From Alphaproteobacteria bacterium (GTDB lineage Bacteria; Pseudomonadota; Alphaproteobacteria; CAAHEQ01; UBA3637): a DNA stretch of 64,000 bases. The notes below the pieces were generated by a model. It did not search any database. It saw only the letters and a list, made by a program, of their open reading frames with translations, and was not told the origin of the DNA. The position numbers and the translations under genes were made by a program. The stretch spans positions 76,856-140,855 of the forward strand of contig SUVA01000001.1 of the NCBI GenBank assembly GCA_015062245.1. The letters run 5' to 3'. Shown piece after piece: positions 19,140 to 30,747 of the stretch (positions are counted from its first letter, which is position 1; the number at the start of each line of letters is the position of its first letter).

Positions 19140-19703
19140 ATGATTTACTTAATCAGACATATGCAAGCAGAAAACAATTCAAAACTTTTAGTTGGTGGTG
19201 ATTATCCTCTAACTGAAAAAGGGATTCATGATGGTGAAAAGTTGAGAGAGCAAATCAAGTTAAAACCGGATTTATTGATTGTATCGCCTTTGATACGGGC
19301 ACAACAAACCGCTCAGATACTTTTCCCACAAAAAGAATTTATCATTAATAATGCATTTAGAGAAATTCATTTTGGAGACTATGAAGGTACGCCCGAAGTG
19401 GAAAATGAATTTTTAAAAACTTTTAATACAACTCCTTCGCGTTTACATGAAGTGACTCACGGCGATGTTATCAAAGAAAGAGCAGATAAAGCGATTATAA
19501 AAATGTTAGATTATCTCCCTAAGGGTGAGGTAGCCATTGTTTGCCACGATACATTGATGCGTTCCATTATCTGCCGGTTAAAAGGAGAAAGTTTAGATAA
19601 TATGCCAAAATACAGCCCATTATTGTCTAATGGGTGTATATTACGTTTGGATTTCTCATCGACAATGGTACTTACAAATGAAGGCGGGAAAATATCCATC
19701 TAA
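19140..19703 (+). CDS. Histidine phosphatase family protein
   Basis: MIYLIRHMQAENN...PLTEKG...VSPLIRAQQTAQIL...FGDYEG...VCHDTLMRS: phosphoglycerate mutase-like motifs; ATG after GGAG. Confidence 0.85.
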   Translation: MIYLIRHMQAENNSKLLVGGDYPLTEKGIHDGEKLREQIKLKPDLLIVSPLIRAQQTAQILFPQKEFIINNAFREIHFGDYEGTPEVENEFLKTFNTTPSRLHEVTHGDVIKERADKAIIKMLDYLPKGEVAIVCHDTLMRSIICRLKGESLDNMPKYSPLLSNGCILRLDFSSTMVLTNEGGKISI

Positions 19704-19799
19704 GTTCCCATTTTGCACAGAATTGCCCGCCAAAAAAGAACAAGTCGCCTTTAAAGACGACTTGTTATTTTATTTTCAAGGTGTTCTGGTAAACAATCT

Positions 19800-20834
19800 T
19801 TATTGTTCTTCGGTGGCGGCATCATTATCGCCGACAATCATATCCTTTGAGATACTTTTGGCGTTTTTGCGAATAGCCTGTTCAATTTCATCGGTTATCT
19901 TGGGATTTTCACGCAAGAAACGACGGGCAGCTTCACGACCTTGTCCCAAACGTTCGCCTTTATATGAAAAGTAAGCGCCGGCCTTTTCAATTAAACCACC
20001 TTTAACGCCCAAATCCAACAATTCGCCTGTTTTGGAAACACCTTCACCGTATAAGATATCAAAATCAACGGTTTTAAATGGCGGAGCCACTTTGTTTTTG
20101 ACAATTTTAACACGTGTTTGGTTGCCGATAACATCTTCATGATCTTTAATGGCCCCGATACGGCGGATATCCATACGCACGCTGGCATAAAATTTCAGTG
20201 CATTACCACCAGTTGTTGTTTCGGGATTTCCAAACATCACACCGATTTTCATACGGATTTGGTTGATGAAGATGACCAAAGTATTTGTTCGGGCCACAGA
20301 GGCGGTCAATTTACGCAAAGCCTGACTCATCAAGCGGGCCTGTAATCCCATATGGGAATCGCCCATATCGCCTTCCAATTCAGCCTTAGGCACCAAGGCG
20401 GCCACAGAATCCACCACCAAAACGCTTAAAGTCCCTGAACGCACCAAAGTATCGGCGATTTCCAAAGCCTGTTCACCGGTATCGGGTTGTGAAATCAACA
20501 AATCATCAATTTTAACACCTAATTTACGGGCATAGCTGGGATCCAAAGCATGTTCGGCATCCACATAAGCGCAATTACCGCCCTGTTTTTGGGCTTCGGC
20601 CACCACATGCAAGGCCAAAGTTGTTTTACCCGAACTTTCCGGTCCGTAAATTTCAATAATGCGCCCTTTGGGTAATCCCCCAATACCCAACGCCAAATCC
20701 AACCCCAATGAGCCGGTGGAAATGGCCGGCATATCCACGGCGTTTTCCTGTTGTCCCAAACGCATAATAGAGCCTTTACCAAAGGCCCGTTCAATTTGTG
20801 CCACAGCGGCTTCTAATGCTTTGTCTTTTTCCAT
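19800..20834 (-). CDS. recA: Recombinase A
   Basis: [56 protein letters not shown]. Confidence 0.98.
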   Translation of the reverse strand: MEKDKALEAAVAQIERAFGKGSIMRLGQQENAVDMPAISTGSLGLDLALGIGGLPKGRIIEIYGPESSGKTTLALHVVAEAQKQGGNCAYVDAEHALDPSYARKLGVKIDDLLISQPDTGEQALEIADTLVRSGTLSVLVVDSVAALVPKAELEGDMGDSHMGLQARLMSQALRKLTASVARTNTLVIFINQIRMKIGVMFGNPETTTGGNALKFYASVRMDIRRIGAIKDHEDVIGNQTRVKIVKNKVAPPFKTVDFDILYGEGVSKTGELLDLGVKGGLIEKAGAYFSYKGERLGQGREAARRFLRENPKITDEIEQAIRKNAKSISKDMIVGDNDAATEEQ

Positions 20835-21099
20835 TTTTTGACTCCTTTGTTCTCGTTTTGTTCTCATTATATTTTATTTTTTTTGGGATTGCAAGCAGTT
20901 TTTTTGAAAAATTTTTTAAAGGTTTTTTTAGGGGATTATTTCCACAGGAAAGAAAATCTTGATTTTTGGGAAAAAATCGTGTATAATAAGGGCGTTATCT
21001 TTTCAATGAAAACAGAAAAGACCTTACTGAACGATATCTCGGTTTGTGCCGATTCTGTGGGAGAAAAGAAACTTTAACGAAAAAATGAAAGGAAAAAAG

Positions 21100-21369
21100 A
21101 TGTCGTTAACAAAAGAATTAAAGCAACAATTGATTAAAGAATATGCCGTCAAAGAAGGTGACACAGGCTCACCCGAAGTGCAAGTGGCTGTGTTGAGTGC
21201 TGAAATTTCAGCCTTGTCCGCCCACTTGAAAAAACATCCCAAAGATGTGCATTCTGCCAAAGGTTTGAGCGGATTGGTGGCTAACCGTCGTCGCTTGTTG
21301 ACTTACTTAAAGAAAAATGATCAGGGCCGTTATGATGCTTTGGTCAAACGCTTGAAACTGCGCAAATAG
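21100..21369 (+). CDS. rpsO: 30S ribosomal protein S15
   Basis: 89 aa product with [13 protein letters not shown]...[17 protein letters not shown] after GGAAAAAAG. Confidence 0.97.
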   Translation: MSLTKELKQQLIKEYAVKEGDTGSPEVQVAVLSAEISALSAHLKKHPKDVHSAKGLSGLVANRRRLLTYLKKNDQGRYDALVKRLKLRK

Positions 21370-21379
21370 TTTCATTCAA

Positions 21380-21409
21380 GGGGGGCGTCAAGGGATGCCC
21401 TCCCTTTTA
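21380..21409 (+). terminator. Hairpin between rpsO and pnp
   Basis: GGGGGCGTCAAGGGATGCCCTCCCTTTT. Confidence 0.5.
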
Positions 21410-21434
21410 ATGTATGAATATGAAAGGAAAAAAT

Positions 21435-23639
21435 ATGAGCTTATTTACAACACATAAAAAAGAAATTACATGGGGGGGTAAAACATTATCCATTGAAACC
21501 GGTAAAGTGGCCCGTCAGGCTGATGGTTCTATCATCGCCCGCTATGGCGATACCGAAGTGATTGCCACCGTTTGTGCCAGCAAAAAAACACCGGATACTT
21601 TTGAAGATTTTATTCCGTTGACCGTGAATTATCAGGAAAAAACATATTCTGCCGGCTTGATTCCGGGCGGTTTTTTCAAACGTGAAGGTAAACCCAGCGA
21701 ACATGAAGTATTGACCTCCCGTTTGATTGACAGACCTATTCGTCCTTTGTTTGTCAAAGGTTTTAATAACGAAACTCAGGTCGTTTGTACTTTGATTTCT
21801 TATGACAAAAAAACACAGGCCGATATTTTGGCCATGATTGCGGCCAGTGCGGCTTTGACCATTTCCGGCTTGCCTTTCTTGGGCCCGATTGCCGGCGCCC
21901 GTATCGGTTATATTGACGGTGAATATGTGTTGAATCCGAACGTTGCCCAAATGAAAAACAGCCAATTGGATTTGGTTGTGGCCGGCACCCGTGAAGGTGT
22001 GTTGATGGTTGAATCCGAAGCCCAAGAATTATCCGAAGAAGTGATGTTGGGCGCTGTTGAATTCGGTCATGAATCATTAAAACCCGTGATTGATATGATT
22101 ATTTCTTTGGCCGAAGAATGTGCCAAAGATCCATGGGAAGTGAAAGCTGAACCGGCCGAATATGCCGTTGTTCGCAACGAAATCAAAGAAAAATTGGGTG
22201 CCAAAATTGAACAGGCTTATCAAATTCACAACAAATTGGAACGCCAAAATCAATTGGCTGTTTTGCGTGAAGAAGCCGCTCAATTATTTGAAGGTAAAGA
22301 AGCCGAATTGGCCATCTATGAAAAAGTTTTCCATGAATTGGAAGCCCGCACCGTGCGTGATTCCATTTTGGCCGGTAATCCACGTATTGACGGTCGTGAT
22401 ACAAAAACAGTTCGCCCCATTGAAACAGAAGTGGCCCTGTTGCCAAAAGCACATGGTTCCGCTTTATTCACCCGTGGTGAAACTCAGGCGATGGTTGTCA
22501 CAACTTTGGGAACGGCTGATGATGAACAAATCGTGGACAGTTTGAATGGTGAATATTCCGAATCATTCTTGTTGCATTATAACTTCCCGCCGTTTTCGGT
22601 TGGTGAAGTGGGCCGTATGGGATCACCGGGGCGTCGTGAAATCGGGCACGGTAAATTGGCATGGCGTGCCATTCATCCGATGTTACCAACCAAAGAAGAA
22701 TTTCCCTATACCATCCGTGTGGTATCGGATATTATGGAATCCAACGGTTCATCATCTATGGCCACGGTTTGCGGTTCCACTTTGTCTTTGATGGATGCGG
22801 GTGTGCCAATGAAAAAGCCGGTGGCCGGTATTGCCATGGGTTTGATTAAAGAAGGTGAAAAGTTTGCTGTTTTGACCGATATCTTGGGTGATGAAGACCA
22901 CTTGGGCGATATGGACTTTAAAGTGGCCGGCACCAAAGACGGTGTAACAGCTTTACAAATGGATATTAAAATCACATCCATCACACCTGAAATTATGAAG
23001 ATTGCTTTGAATCAGGCGCATGAAGGGCGTATGCATATCTTGGGCAAAATGGCCGAATCCATTGCCGAACCCCGTTCGGATATCAGCCCCAACGCCCCAC
23101 GTATTCAATCTTTTGCCATCAACAAAGACAAGATTCGTGATGTGATTGGTACAGGTGGTAAAGTCATTCGTGAAATCACCGAAAAAACAGGTGCCAAAGT
23201 GGATATTACCGATGACGGTATCGTGTCGGTGGCCGCTGTGGATGGTGAGGCCGGTAAAGCCGCCGTTGATTGGATTAAATCCATTGTGGCTGAACCTGAA
23301 ATGGGTAAAATTTATGATGGTACAGTTGTTAAATTGATGGACTTTGGTGCTTTTGTGAACTTTATGCCCAACCGTGATGGCTTGGTGCATATTTCCGAAG
23401 TTCGCCCCGAACGTATCAGCAAAATTGCCGATGTGTTAAAGGAAGGCGACAAAGTCAAAGTCAAAATGACAGGATTTGAAAAAGGCAAAATCCGCCTGTC
23501 CATGAAATGGATTAATCAGGAAACGGGCGAAGAAATACCTCACGAAGAAAAATCCAAAAAAGAACATAAGGAAAAGAAGGCCGAAGAAGTTCAACAACAA
23601 CCCGTTGAAGAATTGGCCGAAATTTTACCGAATGTTTAA
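21435..23639 (+). CDS. pnp: Polyribonucleotide nucleotidyltransferase
   Basis: RNase PH duplications plus C-terminal KH ([13 protein letters not shown]) and S1 domains. Confidence 0.97.
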   Translation: MSLFTTHKKEITWGGKTLSIETGKVARQADGSIIARYGDTEVIATVCASKKTPDTFEDFIPLTVNYQEKTYSAGLIPGGFFKREGKPSEHEVLTSRLIDRPIRPLFVKGFNNETQVVCTLISYDKKTQADILAMIAASAALTISGLPFLGPIAGARIGYIDGEYVLNPNVAQMKNSQLDLVVAGTREGVLMVESEAQELSEEVMLGAVEFGHESLKPVIDMIISLAEECAKDPWEVKAEPAEYAVVRNEIKEKLGAKIEQAYQIHNKLERQNQLAVLREEAAQLFEGKEAELAIYEKVFHELEARTVRDSILAGNPRIDGRDTKTVRPIETEVALLPKAHGSALFTRGETQAMVVTTLGTADDEQIVDSLNGEYSESFLLHYNFPPFSVGEVGRMGSPGRREIGHGKLAWRAIHPMLPTKEEFPYTIRVVSDIMESNGSSSMATVCGSTLSLMDAGVPMKKPVAGIAMGLIKEGEKFAVLTDILGDEDHLGDMDFKVAGTKDGVTALQMDIKITSITPEIMKIALNQAHEGRMHILGKMAESIAEPRSDISPNAPRIQSFAINKDKIRDVIGTGGKVIREITEKTGAKVDITDDGIVSVAAVDGEAGKAAVDWIKSIVAEPEMGKIYDGTVVKLMDFGAFVNFMPNRDGLVHISEVRPERISKIADVLKEGDKVKVKMTGFEKGKIRLSMKWINQETGEEIPHEEKSKKEHKEKKAEEVQQQPVEELAEILPNV

Positions 23640-23663
23640 TGAAAGCTTTTGAATAAAAAATCA

Positions 23664-23690
23664 GCCCCGATAATTTCGGGGTTGTTTTTT
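23664..23690 (+). terminator. Intrinsic terminator after pnp
   Basis: GCCCCGATAATTTCGGGGTTGTTTTTTT. Confidence 0.8.
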
Positions 23691-23846
23691 TTATCACATA
23701 ATCGGCTTGGCGAGATTGTGAAAATCTGACGTTTTTCATCCCTACGGGACCGCCTGTCGGCGTCTTTCGCTTCGCTCACCGAACTCACTGCGTGGCTCTC
23801 ATCTGCCTAAATCACAACAAAAAACCGACCTTTCGGACGGTATTTT

Positions 23847-23923
23847 TGGCGTGCTTGGCGAGATTCGAACTCACGACCTTCGCCTTCGGAGGGCGACACT
23901 CTATCCAGCTGAGCTACAAGCAC
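23847..23923 (-). tRNA. tRNA-Arg(CCG)
   Basis: GTGCTTGTAGCTCAGCTGGATAGAGTGTCGCCCTCCGAAGGCGAAGGTCGTGAGTTCGAATCTCGCCAAGCACGCCA. Confidence 0.94.
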
Positions 23924-23971
23924 AAAAGATGATTGTATTATACACGCATCATTAAAAATAATCAAGTCTTT

Positions 23972-24760
23972 TTAATCTTGATAGGGGGGATACGTATAAC
24001 CTTTGGGGGATAATGTAAAGATTTCATATCCGTCTTCGGTGATGCCGACCGTATGTTCAAATTGGGCGGACAAGCCTTTATCCCGTGTAACGGTTGTCCA
24101 TCCGTCCTGTAAAGTCAAAGTATCACCTGAGCCTGTATTGACCATGGGTTCCACCGTAAAAACCAAGCCAGGGACCAACTTGATACCTTTACCACGAACA
24201 CCATAATTTAATACATTCGGCGCACCATGAAAAACACGACCGATACCATGACCGCAATAATCATGAACGGTTGAAAAACCTTCGGCATTGGCAACTTCTT
24301 CCATCACGGCACCAATATCTCCGGTTGTTTTGTTGGGACCGGCCTGTTGAATGCCTGCCATCATTGTTTGATAAGTTGTTTCAACCAAACGTTTGGCTTT
24401 GACGGAAGGTTTTCCCACATAATACATGCGTGAGGTATCACCATACCAACCATTCACAATTACCGTTACATCTATATTGATAATATCGCCGGATTTTAGG
24501 ATTTTATCAGCCGAAGGGATTCCATGACAAATCACATGATTGGGCGAAATACAGGTGCATTTGGGATAACCATGATAACCACGACAAGCTGTTCGCCCGC
24601 CATTTTTTTTGATAAATTCATCCATTAAATCATCCAAAGCTTCGGTGGAAACACCGGGTTTCACAAACGGCGTAATATAATCCAAAGTTTCGGCCGCCAA
24701 GCGTCCTGCTTTACGCAAACCCGAAAAATCTTTTAAAGAATAAATTGTCAAATCACTCAT
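23972..24760 (-). CDS. map: Type I methionine aminopeptidase
   Basis: GYPKCTCISPNHVICHGIP, NIDVTVIVNGWYGDTSRMY, YCGHGIGRVFH, FTVEPMVN. Confidence 0.96.
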   Translation of the reverse strand: MSDLTIYSLKDFSGLRKAGRLAAETLDYITPFVKPGVSTEALDDLMDEFIKKNGGRTACRGYHGYPKCTCISPNHVICHGIPSADKILKSGDIINIDVTVIVNGWYGDTSRMYYVGKPSVKAKRLVETTYQTMMAGIQQAGPNKTTGDIGAVMEEVANAEGFSTVHDYCGHGIGRVFHGAPNVLNYGVRGKGIKLVPGLVFTVEPMVNTGSGDTLTLQDGWTTVTRDKGLSAQFEHTVGITEDGYEIFTLSPKGYTYPPYQD

Positions 24761-24803
24761 GTGAATAATTATGACATTTTTTACATCAAAAATCAACAGG
24801 ATT

Positions 24804-25009
24804 TTATTTATCCGGATAAATGATTTGACCGGTATCATTATCAATAATCAACCAATCGGAATTATCTGATGAGGTTTGTTGTTTTTGAAAGTCCTGACAC
24901 ATATTAAAAAAATCACATGAAACACGGTGATTCCATAAAATAAAGTTGGGATTTTCTGATATATTTTCGCTGTTGTTTTCTTTTTCACCATGATTATCAT
25001 GTTTCATTT
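24804..25009 (-). CDS. Small hypothetical protein
   Basis: Minus ORF 24804..25028; likely internal start MKHDNHGEKEN. Confidence 0.35.
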
Positions 25010-25137
25010 GTTGCCTTTCGCTATACACCTATTAAAAGAATAAAAAGCTAATATATACAACTTTTAAACGAAAAACAAGTTGAAAATCAAAAAAAATAAT
25101 CCTATGTAAAAAAAGTCCATTTAACAAAGGAGGAAAT

Positions 25138-25347
25138 ATGAATTGGATTACAAAAACTTGTTTGCTATTGATGGCAATCGGCGGTTTAAACTGGGGATTG
25201 GTCGGCATCTTTAATTTTGATTTGGTGGCCTTTTTGTTCGGGCCAATGAGCGTCCTTTCCCGTGTTGTTTATACCTTGGTCGGTATTGCCACGATTTGGG
25301 CAATCATTGATTATTTTTATTCACCCAAAATAATGGTTGAAGAATAA
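25138..25347 (+). CDS. DUF378 family membrane protein
   Basis: MNWITKTCLLLMAIGGLNWGLVGIFNFDLVAFLFG: DUF378 pattern; AGGAGG upstream. Confidence 0.85.
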   Translation: MNWITKTCLLLMAIGGLNWGLVGIFNFDLVAFLFGPMSVLSRVVYTLVGIATIWAIIDYFYSPKIMVEE

Positions 25348-25351
25348 AAAC

Positions 25352-25380
25352 AAAAAGCCACCAAATCGGTGGCTTTTTTA
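25352..25380 (+). terminator. Intrinsic terminator
   Basis: AAAGCCACCAAATCGGTGGCTTTTTTATT. Confidence 0.85.
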
Positions 25381-25424
25381 TTATTTAAAATTAAACCTTA
25401 ATCACAAATTAGTGTTTTCATCCC

Positions 25425-26876
25425 CTATCCGTTCAGTTTTTTGTTCAAAATCTGATTGGCCAAAGCGGGGTTGGCTTTACCCTGACTGGCCTTCATAATC
25501 TGACCGACCAACCAACCTTTTAACTTATCTTTACCGGCTTTGATTTCAGCCACCTGAGTCGGATTGGCCGCCATCACTTCGTCCACAATCTTTTCAATGG
25601 CACCGGTATCGGTTGTTTGTTTTAAACCTTTTTCTTCCACAATGGTATTAGGGGCTTTACCCGTTTCAATCATCAATTGGAAAACATCTTTGGCAATTTT
25701 GCCGGAAATGGTATTATCCTCAATCAATCCCACCAAAGCACCCAAGTTCACGGCTGTAATCGGACTTTTTGAAATCGGCAAACATTCTTTGTTCAAATAG
25801 GCAAACAAATCACCCATCACCCAGTTGGCCACTTTTTTGGCATCATGACCTTTGGCCGCCGTTTCAAAATAGTTGGCTGTTTCCATGTCGGCCGTCAACA
25901 CACCGGCATCATAGGCCGGCAAACCCAATTCACCGATATAGCGGGCTTTTTTGGCCTCAGGCAATTCAGGCAGGTTCTTGCGGATATTTTCAATATATTC
26001 ATCCGTCAAAACAACCGGCAACAAATCAGGATCAGGAAAATAGCGATAATCGTTGGCGTTTTCTTTGCCACGCATCGGGCGTGTTTCACCGTTGTCCGAA
26101 TCATACAGGCGGGTTTCTTGTTTCACCTGACCGCCATTTTCGTAAATTTCAATTTGGCGTTTGGCTTCCACCTCAATGGCATGCATCACAAAACGCACAG
26201 AGTTCACGTTCTTCACTTCGGCACGGGTACGCAAAGCCGTATCGCCCACCGGACGCACAGAAACGTTCACATCACAACGCATAGAGCCTTCATCCATATT
26301 ACCGTCACAGGTCCCCAAAGCACGCACAATCGCCCGTAATTGACGCAGATATTCGCCCGCTTCTTCGGGGGAACGCATATCCGGTTTGGACACAATTTCC
26401 ATCAAACCGACACCCGCACGATTCAAGTCAATAAATGTTTTTGTGGGACTCATATCATGGATGGATTTACCGGCATCTTGTTCCAAATGCAATCTTTCAA
26501 CACCGATTTTGCGTGTGCCTTCGGATGTTGTTACTTCAATAAAACCTTCACCGACAACCGGGTGATAAAGCTGTGAAATCTGATACCCTTGGGGCAAGTC
26601 CGCATAAAAATAGTTTTTGCGGTCAAAGCGTGAATATTTGTTGATTTGGGCGTTCAATCCCATACCTGTTTTCACGCACTGTTCAATACATTTTTCGTTG
26701 ACCTTGGGCAACATACCCGGAAAGCCCGCATCAATAAATGACACATGCGTATTTTGTTCACCGCCGAAAACAGCACTGGCACCCGAAAACACTTTGGCAT
26801 TGGATAAAATTTCGCAATGCACTTCCAATCCGATAACCAATTCCCAGTCGGTTGTTTGACCATGTATTGTGTACAT
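25425..26876 (-). CDS. gatB: Asp/Glu-tRNA amidotransferase subunit B
   Basis: [51 protein letters not shown]. Confidence 0.97.
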   Translation of the reverse strand: MYTIHGQTTDWELVIGLEVHCEILSNAKVFSGASAVFGGEQNTHVSFIDAGFPGMLPKVNEKCIEQCVKTGMGLNAQINKYSRFDRKNYFYADLPQGYQISQLYHPVVGEGFIEVTTSEGTRKIGVERLHLEQDAGKSIHDMSPTKTFIDLNRAGVGLMEIVSKPDMRSPEEAGEYLRQLRAIVRALGTCDGNMDEGSMRCDVNVSVRPVGDTALRTRAEVKNVNSVRFVMHAIEVEAKRQIEIYENGGQVKQETRLYDSDNGETRPMRGKENANDYRYFPDPDLLPVVLTDEYIENIRKNLPELPEAKKARYIGELGLPAYDAGVLTADMETANYFETAAKGHDAKKVANWVMGDLFAYLNKECLPISKSPITAVNLGALVGLIEDNTISGKIAKDVFQLMIETGKAPNTIVEEKGLKQTTDTGAIEKIVDEVMAANPTQVAEIKAGKDKLKGWLVGQIMKASQGKANPALANQILNKKLNG

Positions 26877-26877
26877 C

Positions 26878-28344
26878 TTATTCTCCTTTCACCCGACGGG
26901 GTAATTTATCAAAGTTGGCCTGTTTTTCCAAAACATCAGCAATTTGGAAAATACCGCTTTCATCAAAATGACGGCCCAGTAATTGCAAACCAATCGGCAA
27001 ACCGTTGGATGACAGCCCAACCGGCAAAGAAATACCGGGGATTCCCGCCAAGCTGGCCGGTGTGGTAAAGACGTCACCCAAATAAACATCCACCGGTTTC
27101 ATTTGCTTTAAGGCTTCGGCTGACAAAGCCGGTGTCGGTGCTGCCGGTGTTAAAATAGCATCCACCTGTTTAAAGGCCTCCACAAAATCATTATAAATTA
27201 AACGGCGCACACGTTGGGCCCGTGTATAATAGGCATCATAAAAACCGGCCGACAGCACAAATGTTCCCAACAAAATACGGCGAACAACTTCATCACCGAA
27301 ACCATCCGTACGGGAATTTTCATATAACTCGTCCAAGTTCTTACCTTCCACACGGGTGGTATAACGCACACCGTCATAACGTGATAAATTGGAACTGGCT
27401 TCGGCACAGGCCACAATGTAATAAACCGGCAAAGCATATTTTGTGTGGGGCAAAGAAATATCCACAATTTCGGCACCGGCATCACGCAAAAATTGAATGC
27501 CTTTATCCCAAACGGCCGCCACATCCGGATTTAAACCATCGGGGCGATATTCTTTGGGAATACCGATTTTTTTGCCACGAATATCACCGCTCAAAGCCTG
27601 GGTATAATCGGGTACAGGAACATTGGCGACCGTAGAATCTTTTTCATCATAACCGGCCATCGCCTGCAACATTAAAGCACAATCACGCACAGAACGGGCC
27701 ATCGGACCTGCCTGATCCAACGAACTGGCAAAGGCCACAATACCATAGCGTGAACAACGACCATAGGTGGGTTTAATACCCGTTACACCGCAAAAGCTGG
27801 CCGGTTGACGAATAGAACCGCCTGTATCGGAACCGGTGGCCCCCATACAAAGTCCGGCACCAACGGCAGCGGCCGAACCGCCCGAAGAACCACCGGGAAC
27901 CAAATCCAAATTCCATGGGTTTTTTGTGGCACCAAAATAACTGGTCAAAGTGGAACCGCCCATGGCGAATTGGTCTGTATTTAATTTACCCAACATGACC
28001 GAACCGGCATCTTTTAATTTTTGCGAAACGGTGGATTCATAAGGTGGCACAAAGTTTGATAAAATCTTACTGGCCGCTGTGGTACGCACACCCTTTGTGC
28101 AATATAAATCTTTGTTGGCCACAGGAATGCCCTCCAATAAACCGACACGACCGGCACGGCGGCGTTCATCGGATTGTTTGGCCTGTTCCAAAGCCAACTC
28201 GGGTGTTTCGGTAATATAAGCATTTAAAACACGCCCTTTGGCCATTTCCTCAATATGGGCCCGTGTTAAATCAACGGATGAAATTTCACCTTTGTTTAAT
28301 TTATCCAAAGCCTCACTGATTGTTAAATTGATTAAATCTGTCAT
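26878..28344 (-). CDS. gatA: Asp/Glu-tRNA amidotransferase subunit A
   Basis: Amidase signature [32 protein letters not shown]. Confidence 0.97.
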   Translation of the reverse strand: MTDLINLTISEALDKLNKGEISSVDLTRAHIEEMAKGRVLNAYITETPELALEQAKQSDERRRAGRVGLLEGIPVANKDLYCTKGVRTTAASKILSNFVPPYESTVSQKLKDAGSVMLGKLNTDQFAMGGSTLTSYFGATKNPWNLDLVPGGSSGGSAAAVGAGLCMGATGSDTGGSIRQPASFCGVTGIKPTYGRCSRYGIVAFASSLDQAGPMARSVRDCALMLQAMAGYDEKDSTVANVPVPDYTQALSGDIRGKKIGIPKEYRPDGLNPDVAAVWDKGIQFLRDAGAEIVDISLPHTKYALPVYYIVACAEASSNLSRYDGVRYTTRVEGKNLDELYENSRTDGFGDEVVRRILLGTFVLSAGFYDAYYTRAQRVRRLIYNDFVEAFKQVDAILTPAAPTPALSAEALKQMKPVDVYLGDVFTTPASLAGIPGISLPVGLSSNGLPIGLQLLGRHFDESGIFQIADVLEKQANFDKLPRRVKGE

Positions 28345-28631
28345 TATTCCACCACCTTTGGCACAACATAAAAACCTTGAACGGATTCGGGGGCATTGGC
28401 CATTAAATCAGCTTGCTGACCACCCTCGGTTACCACATCTTGACGCATGGGGGCAATACCTTGGGTGACGGACACCAAAGGTTCCACACCTTCAATATCC
28501 ACCTGTTTTAATTGTTCCACCCAATCTAAAATACTTTGTAAATCGTTTAAGATTTTACCTTCACGTTCGGCGGGCAACTTTAACCGTGCCAACCATGATA
28601 AATTTTGAATTGTTTGTTGGTTCAAGGCCAT
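28344..28631 (-). CDS. gatC: Asp/Glu-tRNA amidotransferase subunit C
   Basis: LSWLARLKL...[28 protein letters not shown]...MRQDVV; operon with gatAB. Confidence 0.93.
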   Translation of the reverse strand: MALNQQTIQNLSWLARLKLPAEREGKILNDLQSILDWVEQLKQVDIEGVEPLVSVTQGIAPMRQDVVTEGGQQADLMANAPESVQGFYVVPKVVE

Positions 28632-28717
28632 TTTTACTCCTTTTTTAAATGTGGCAAAGTATAACCTTTTTTTACAAAAAAGTCAAACTGAATAATGCGC
28701 TTTAAAAAAGAAAAGTT

Positions 28718-30547
28718 TTATTTCATCATCAACTGAATCAGCCGGCGATTAAAATCAGACGGGTTGGGCAAATTTTCACCTTCAGCCAACAACGCCTGAT
28801 CATATAACAGATGAATGATATTATCTGAATCCTCGCCAGTTAAATCGGCCAGTTTGTGAATCAACGGATGGCGTGGATTGATTTGCAAAATTCGGGTGCT
28901 TTCAAAGGCTGTTTTTTGCCCATGTGCACGCATTAAACGTTCCAAATGCAAACTCATTTGCCCTGCCCCAGTTATCAAAGAAACCGCCGAATCTGTTAAA
29001 CGTTCGGTCAGTTTAACTTCTTTGACTTTATCGCCCAAAACAGATTTTATATGCGCCAACAATTTATCGGCTTTATCTTTGGATAAAGCATCACCTTTGG
29101 CCTCAACGGGTTTTATTTTTTCCAATTCATCACCGGCCTGTTGCACAGGGATAAATTTATGTCCGTCAAATTCGGGATAAGTATTTGTCCAAAATTCATC
29201 CACCGGATCGGTCAATAATAAAACTTCTATACCACGGGCTTTTAATCCTTCCAATTGAGGGCTGGAACGCAAAGATTCCAAATGTGATCCTGTTAAATAA
29301 TAGATGTTTTTTTGTTCAGGTTTCATACGTAAAACATAATCGGCCAAAGAGGTTAAATCATCCCCGTTTGTGGAATAAAAACGGCAAAGTTTGGCAATTT
29401 CTTCACGATTTTCACTGGGTTCATACAGGCCTTCTTTTAACACCACACCAAAGCTTTTCCAAAAGGTTTGATATTCTTCGGATTTTTCGGCACGCTTATT
29501 TAAAGCCGATAAAATCTTTTTTACCAAGCCTTGTTTGATTTTCGTCAAAACAGGTGTTTGTTGCAACATTTCACGGCTGACATTCAACGGCAAATCCTTG
29601 GTATCAATCACACCGGTCATAAATCGCAACCAATAGGGCATAATATCAGGAATATCATTGGAAATAAAGACCTGATTGACATACAGGCTGACATTCGTGG
29701 GCTTATCGGGTTGGAACAAAGTATGGGGCGCTTCGGTCGGAATAAACATCAAGGCCGTGTAATCAATCACGCCTTCCACATGAAGGTGTAAAGTTTCCCA
29801 TGGTGTATCAAAAGCATGGGATACAGATTGATAAAAATCTTTATATTGTGTTTGGTCAATTTCAGATTTCGGACGCATCCATAGGGCTGAACCCGCATTG
29901 ATTTTTTCTTCCTTTTTATCTTCGGTTAAATAAATCGGGAAAGGCACAAAATCGCTGTATTGTTTAATCAAATGACGCAAACGGAAAGCATCCAAAAATT
30001 CGCTTTCATCCTTTTTCAAATGCAAAATAACGGATGTGCCGACTGGGGCCGAATCATCGGATTCAATGGTATAAGAACCGGCTCCATTGCTTTGCCACAA
30101 CCACCCCTGCTCTTCACCGGCTTTACGGGTGCGCACCTGAACTTTATCGGCCACCATAAAGCTGGCATAAAAACCCACACCAAACTGACCGATTAAAGCC
30201 ATATCTTTTTGTTTGTCGCCCGATAAGGATTTAAAAAATTCGGCTGATCCCGAACGGGCAATCGTTCCCAAGTGATTGACCAAGTCATCATGATTCATAC
30301 CGATACCGTTATCGGTGATGGTCAAAGTCCCCGCTTTTTTATCGGGTGTAATTGTCAATCTTAAAGCGCCCGCTTTGGCCGTCCATTCGGGATGGGTGAG
30401 TCCTGCATAGCGCAATTTTTCACACGCATCCGCACCGTTGGAAATCAGCTCACGCAAAAAGATTTCCTTATCCGAATAAAGCGAATGAATCACAATATCC
30501 AAAACTTTGGCAACTTCGGCCTGAAATTCAATTGTTTCTTGGGTCAT
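28718..30547 (-). CDS. htpG: Molecular chaperone HtpG (Hsp90)
   Basis: FQAEVAKVLDIVIHSLYSDKEIFLRELISNGADACEKLR, DNGIGM, GQFGVGFYASFMVAD. Confidence 0.97.
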   Translation of the reverse strand: MTQETIEFQAEVAKVLDIVIHSLYSDKEIFLRELISNGADACEKLRYAGLTHPEWTAKAGALRLTITPDKKAGTLTITDNGIGMNHDDLVNHLGTIARSGSAEFFKSLSGDKQKDMALIGQFGVGFYASFMVADKVQVRTRKAGEEQGWLWQSNGAGSYTIESDDSAPVGTSVILHLKKDESEFLDAFRLRHLIKQYSDFVPFPIYLTEDKKEEKINAGSALWMRPKSEIDQTQYKDFYQSVSHAFDTPWETLHLHVEGVIDYTALMFIPTEAPHTLFQPDKPTNVSLYVNQVFISNDIPDIMPYWLRFMTGVIDTKDLPLNVSREMLQQTPVLTKIKQGLVKKILSALNKRAEKSEEYQTFWKSFGVVLKEGLYEPSENREEIAKLCRFYSTNGDDLTSLADYVLRMKPEQKNIYYLTGSHLESLRSSPQLEGLKARGIEVLLLTDPVDEFWTNTYPEFDGHKFIPVQQAGDELEKIKPVEAKGDALSKDKADKLLAHIKSVLGDKVKEVKLTERLTDSAVSLITGAGQMSLHLERLMRAHGQKTAFESTRILQINPRHPLIHKLADLTGEDSDNIIHLLYDQALLAEGENLPNPSDFNRRLIQLMMK

Positions 30548-30617
30548 TTTTATATCCTTTCCTTGAATACATATGTATATAGGATAACTTTCCCCAAATT
30601 GCAAGAGGTAAGAAAAC

Positions 30618-30640
30618 AGCCCCTTGAATCCCAAGGGGCT
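30618..30640. terminator. Hairpin AGCCCCTTGAATCCCAAGGGGCT (bidirectional terminator-like)
   Basis: Near-perfect inverted repeat, almost identical to 48287..48309. Confidence 0.7.
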
Positions 30641-30747
30641 GAGGTTTAATTTGTAAATGTGCCCGTCCGGGGACGGCGGGCACAAAGTAAATAAGTCTGC
30701 CACAAGGGCAGACTTAAAGTAAAAAAGTAATTTTAAAAGCGGGAAGA

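Noticed and set aside
21486-22025. 179-aa minus-strand ORF
   Set aside because: Antisense to pnp; low-complexity shadow ORF.
25769-26339. Overlapping plus-strand ORFs of 164-171 aa
   Set aside because: Antisense to gatB; atypical composition, two overlapping frames.
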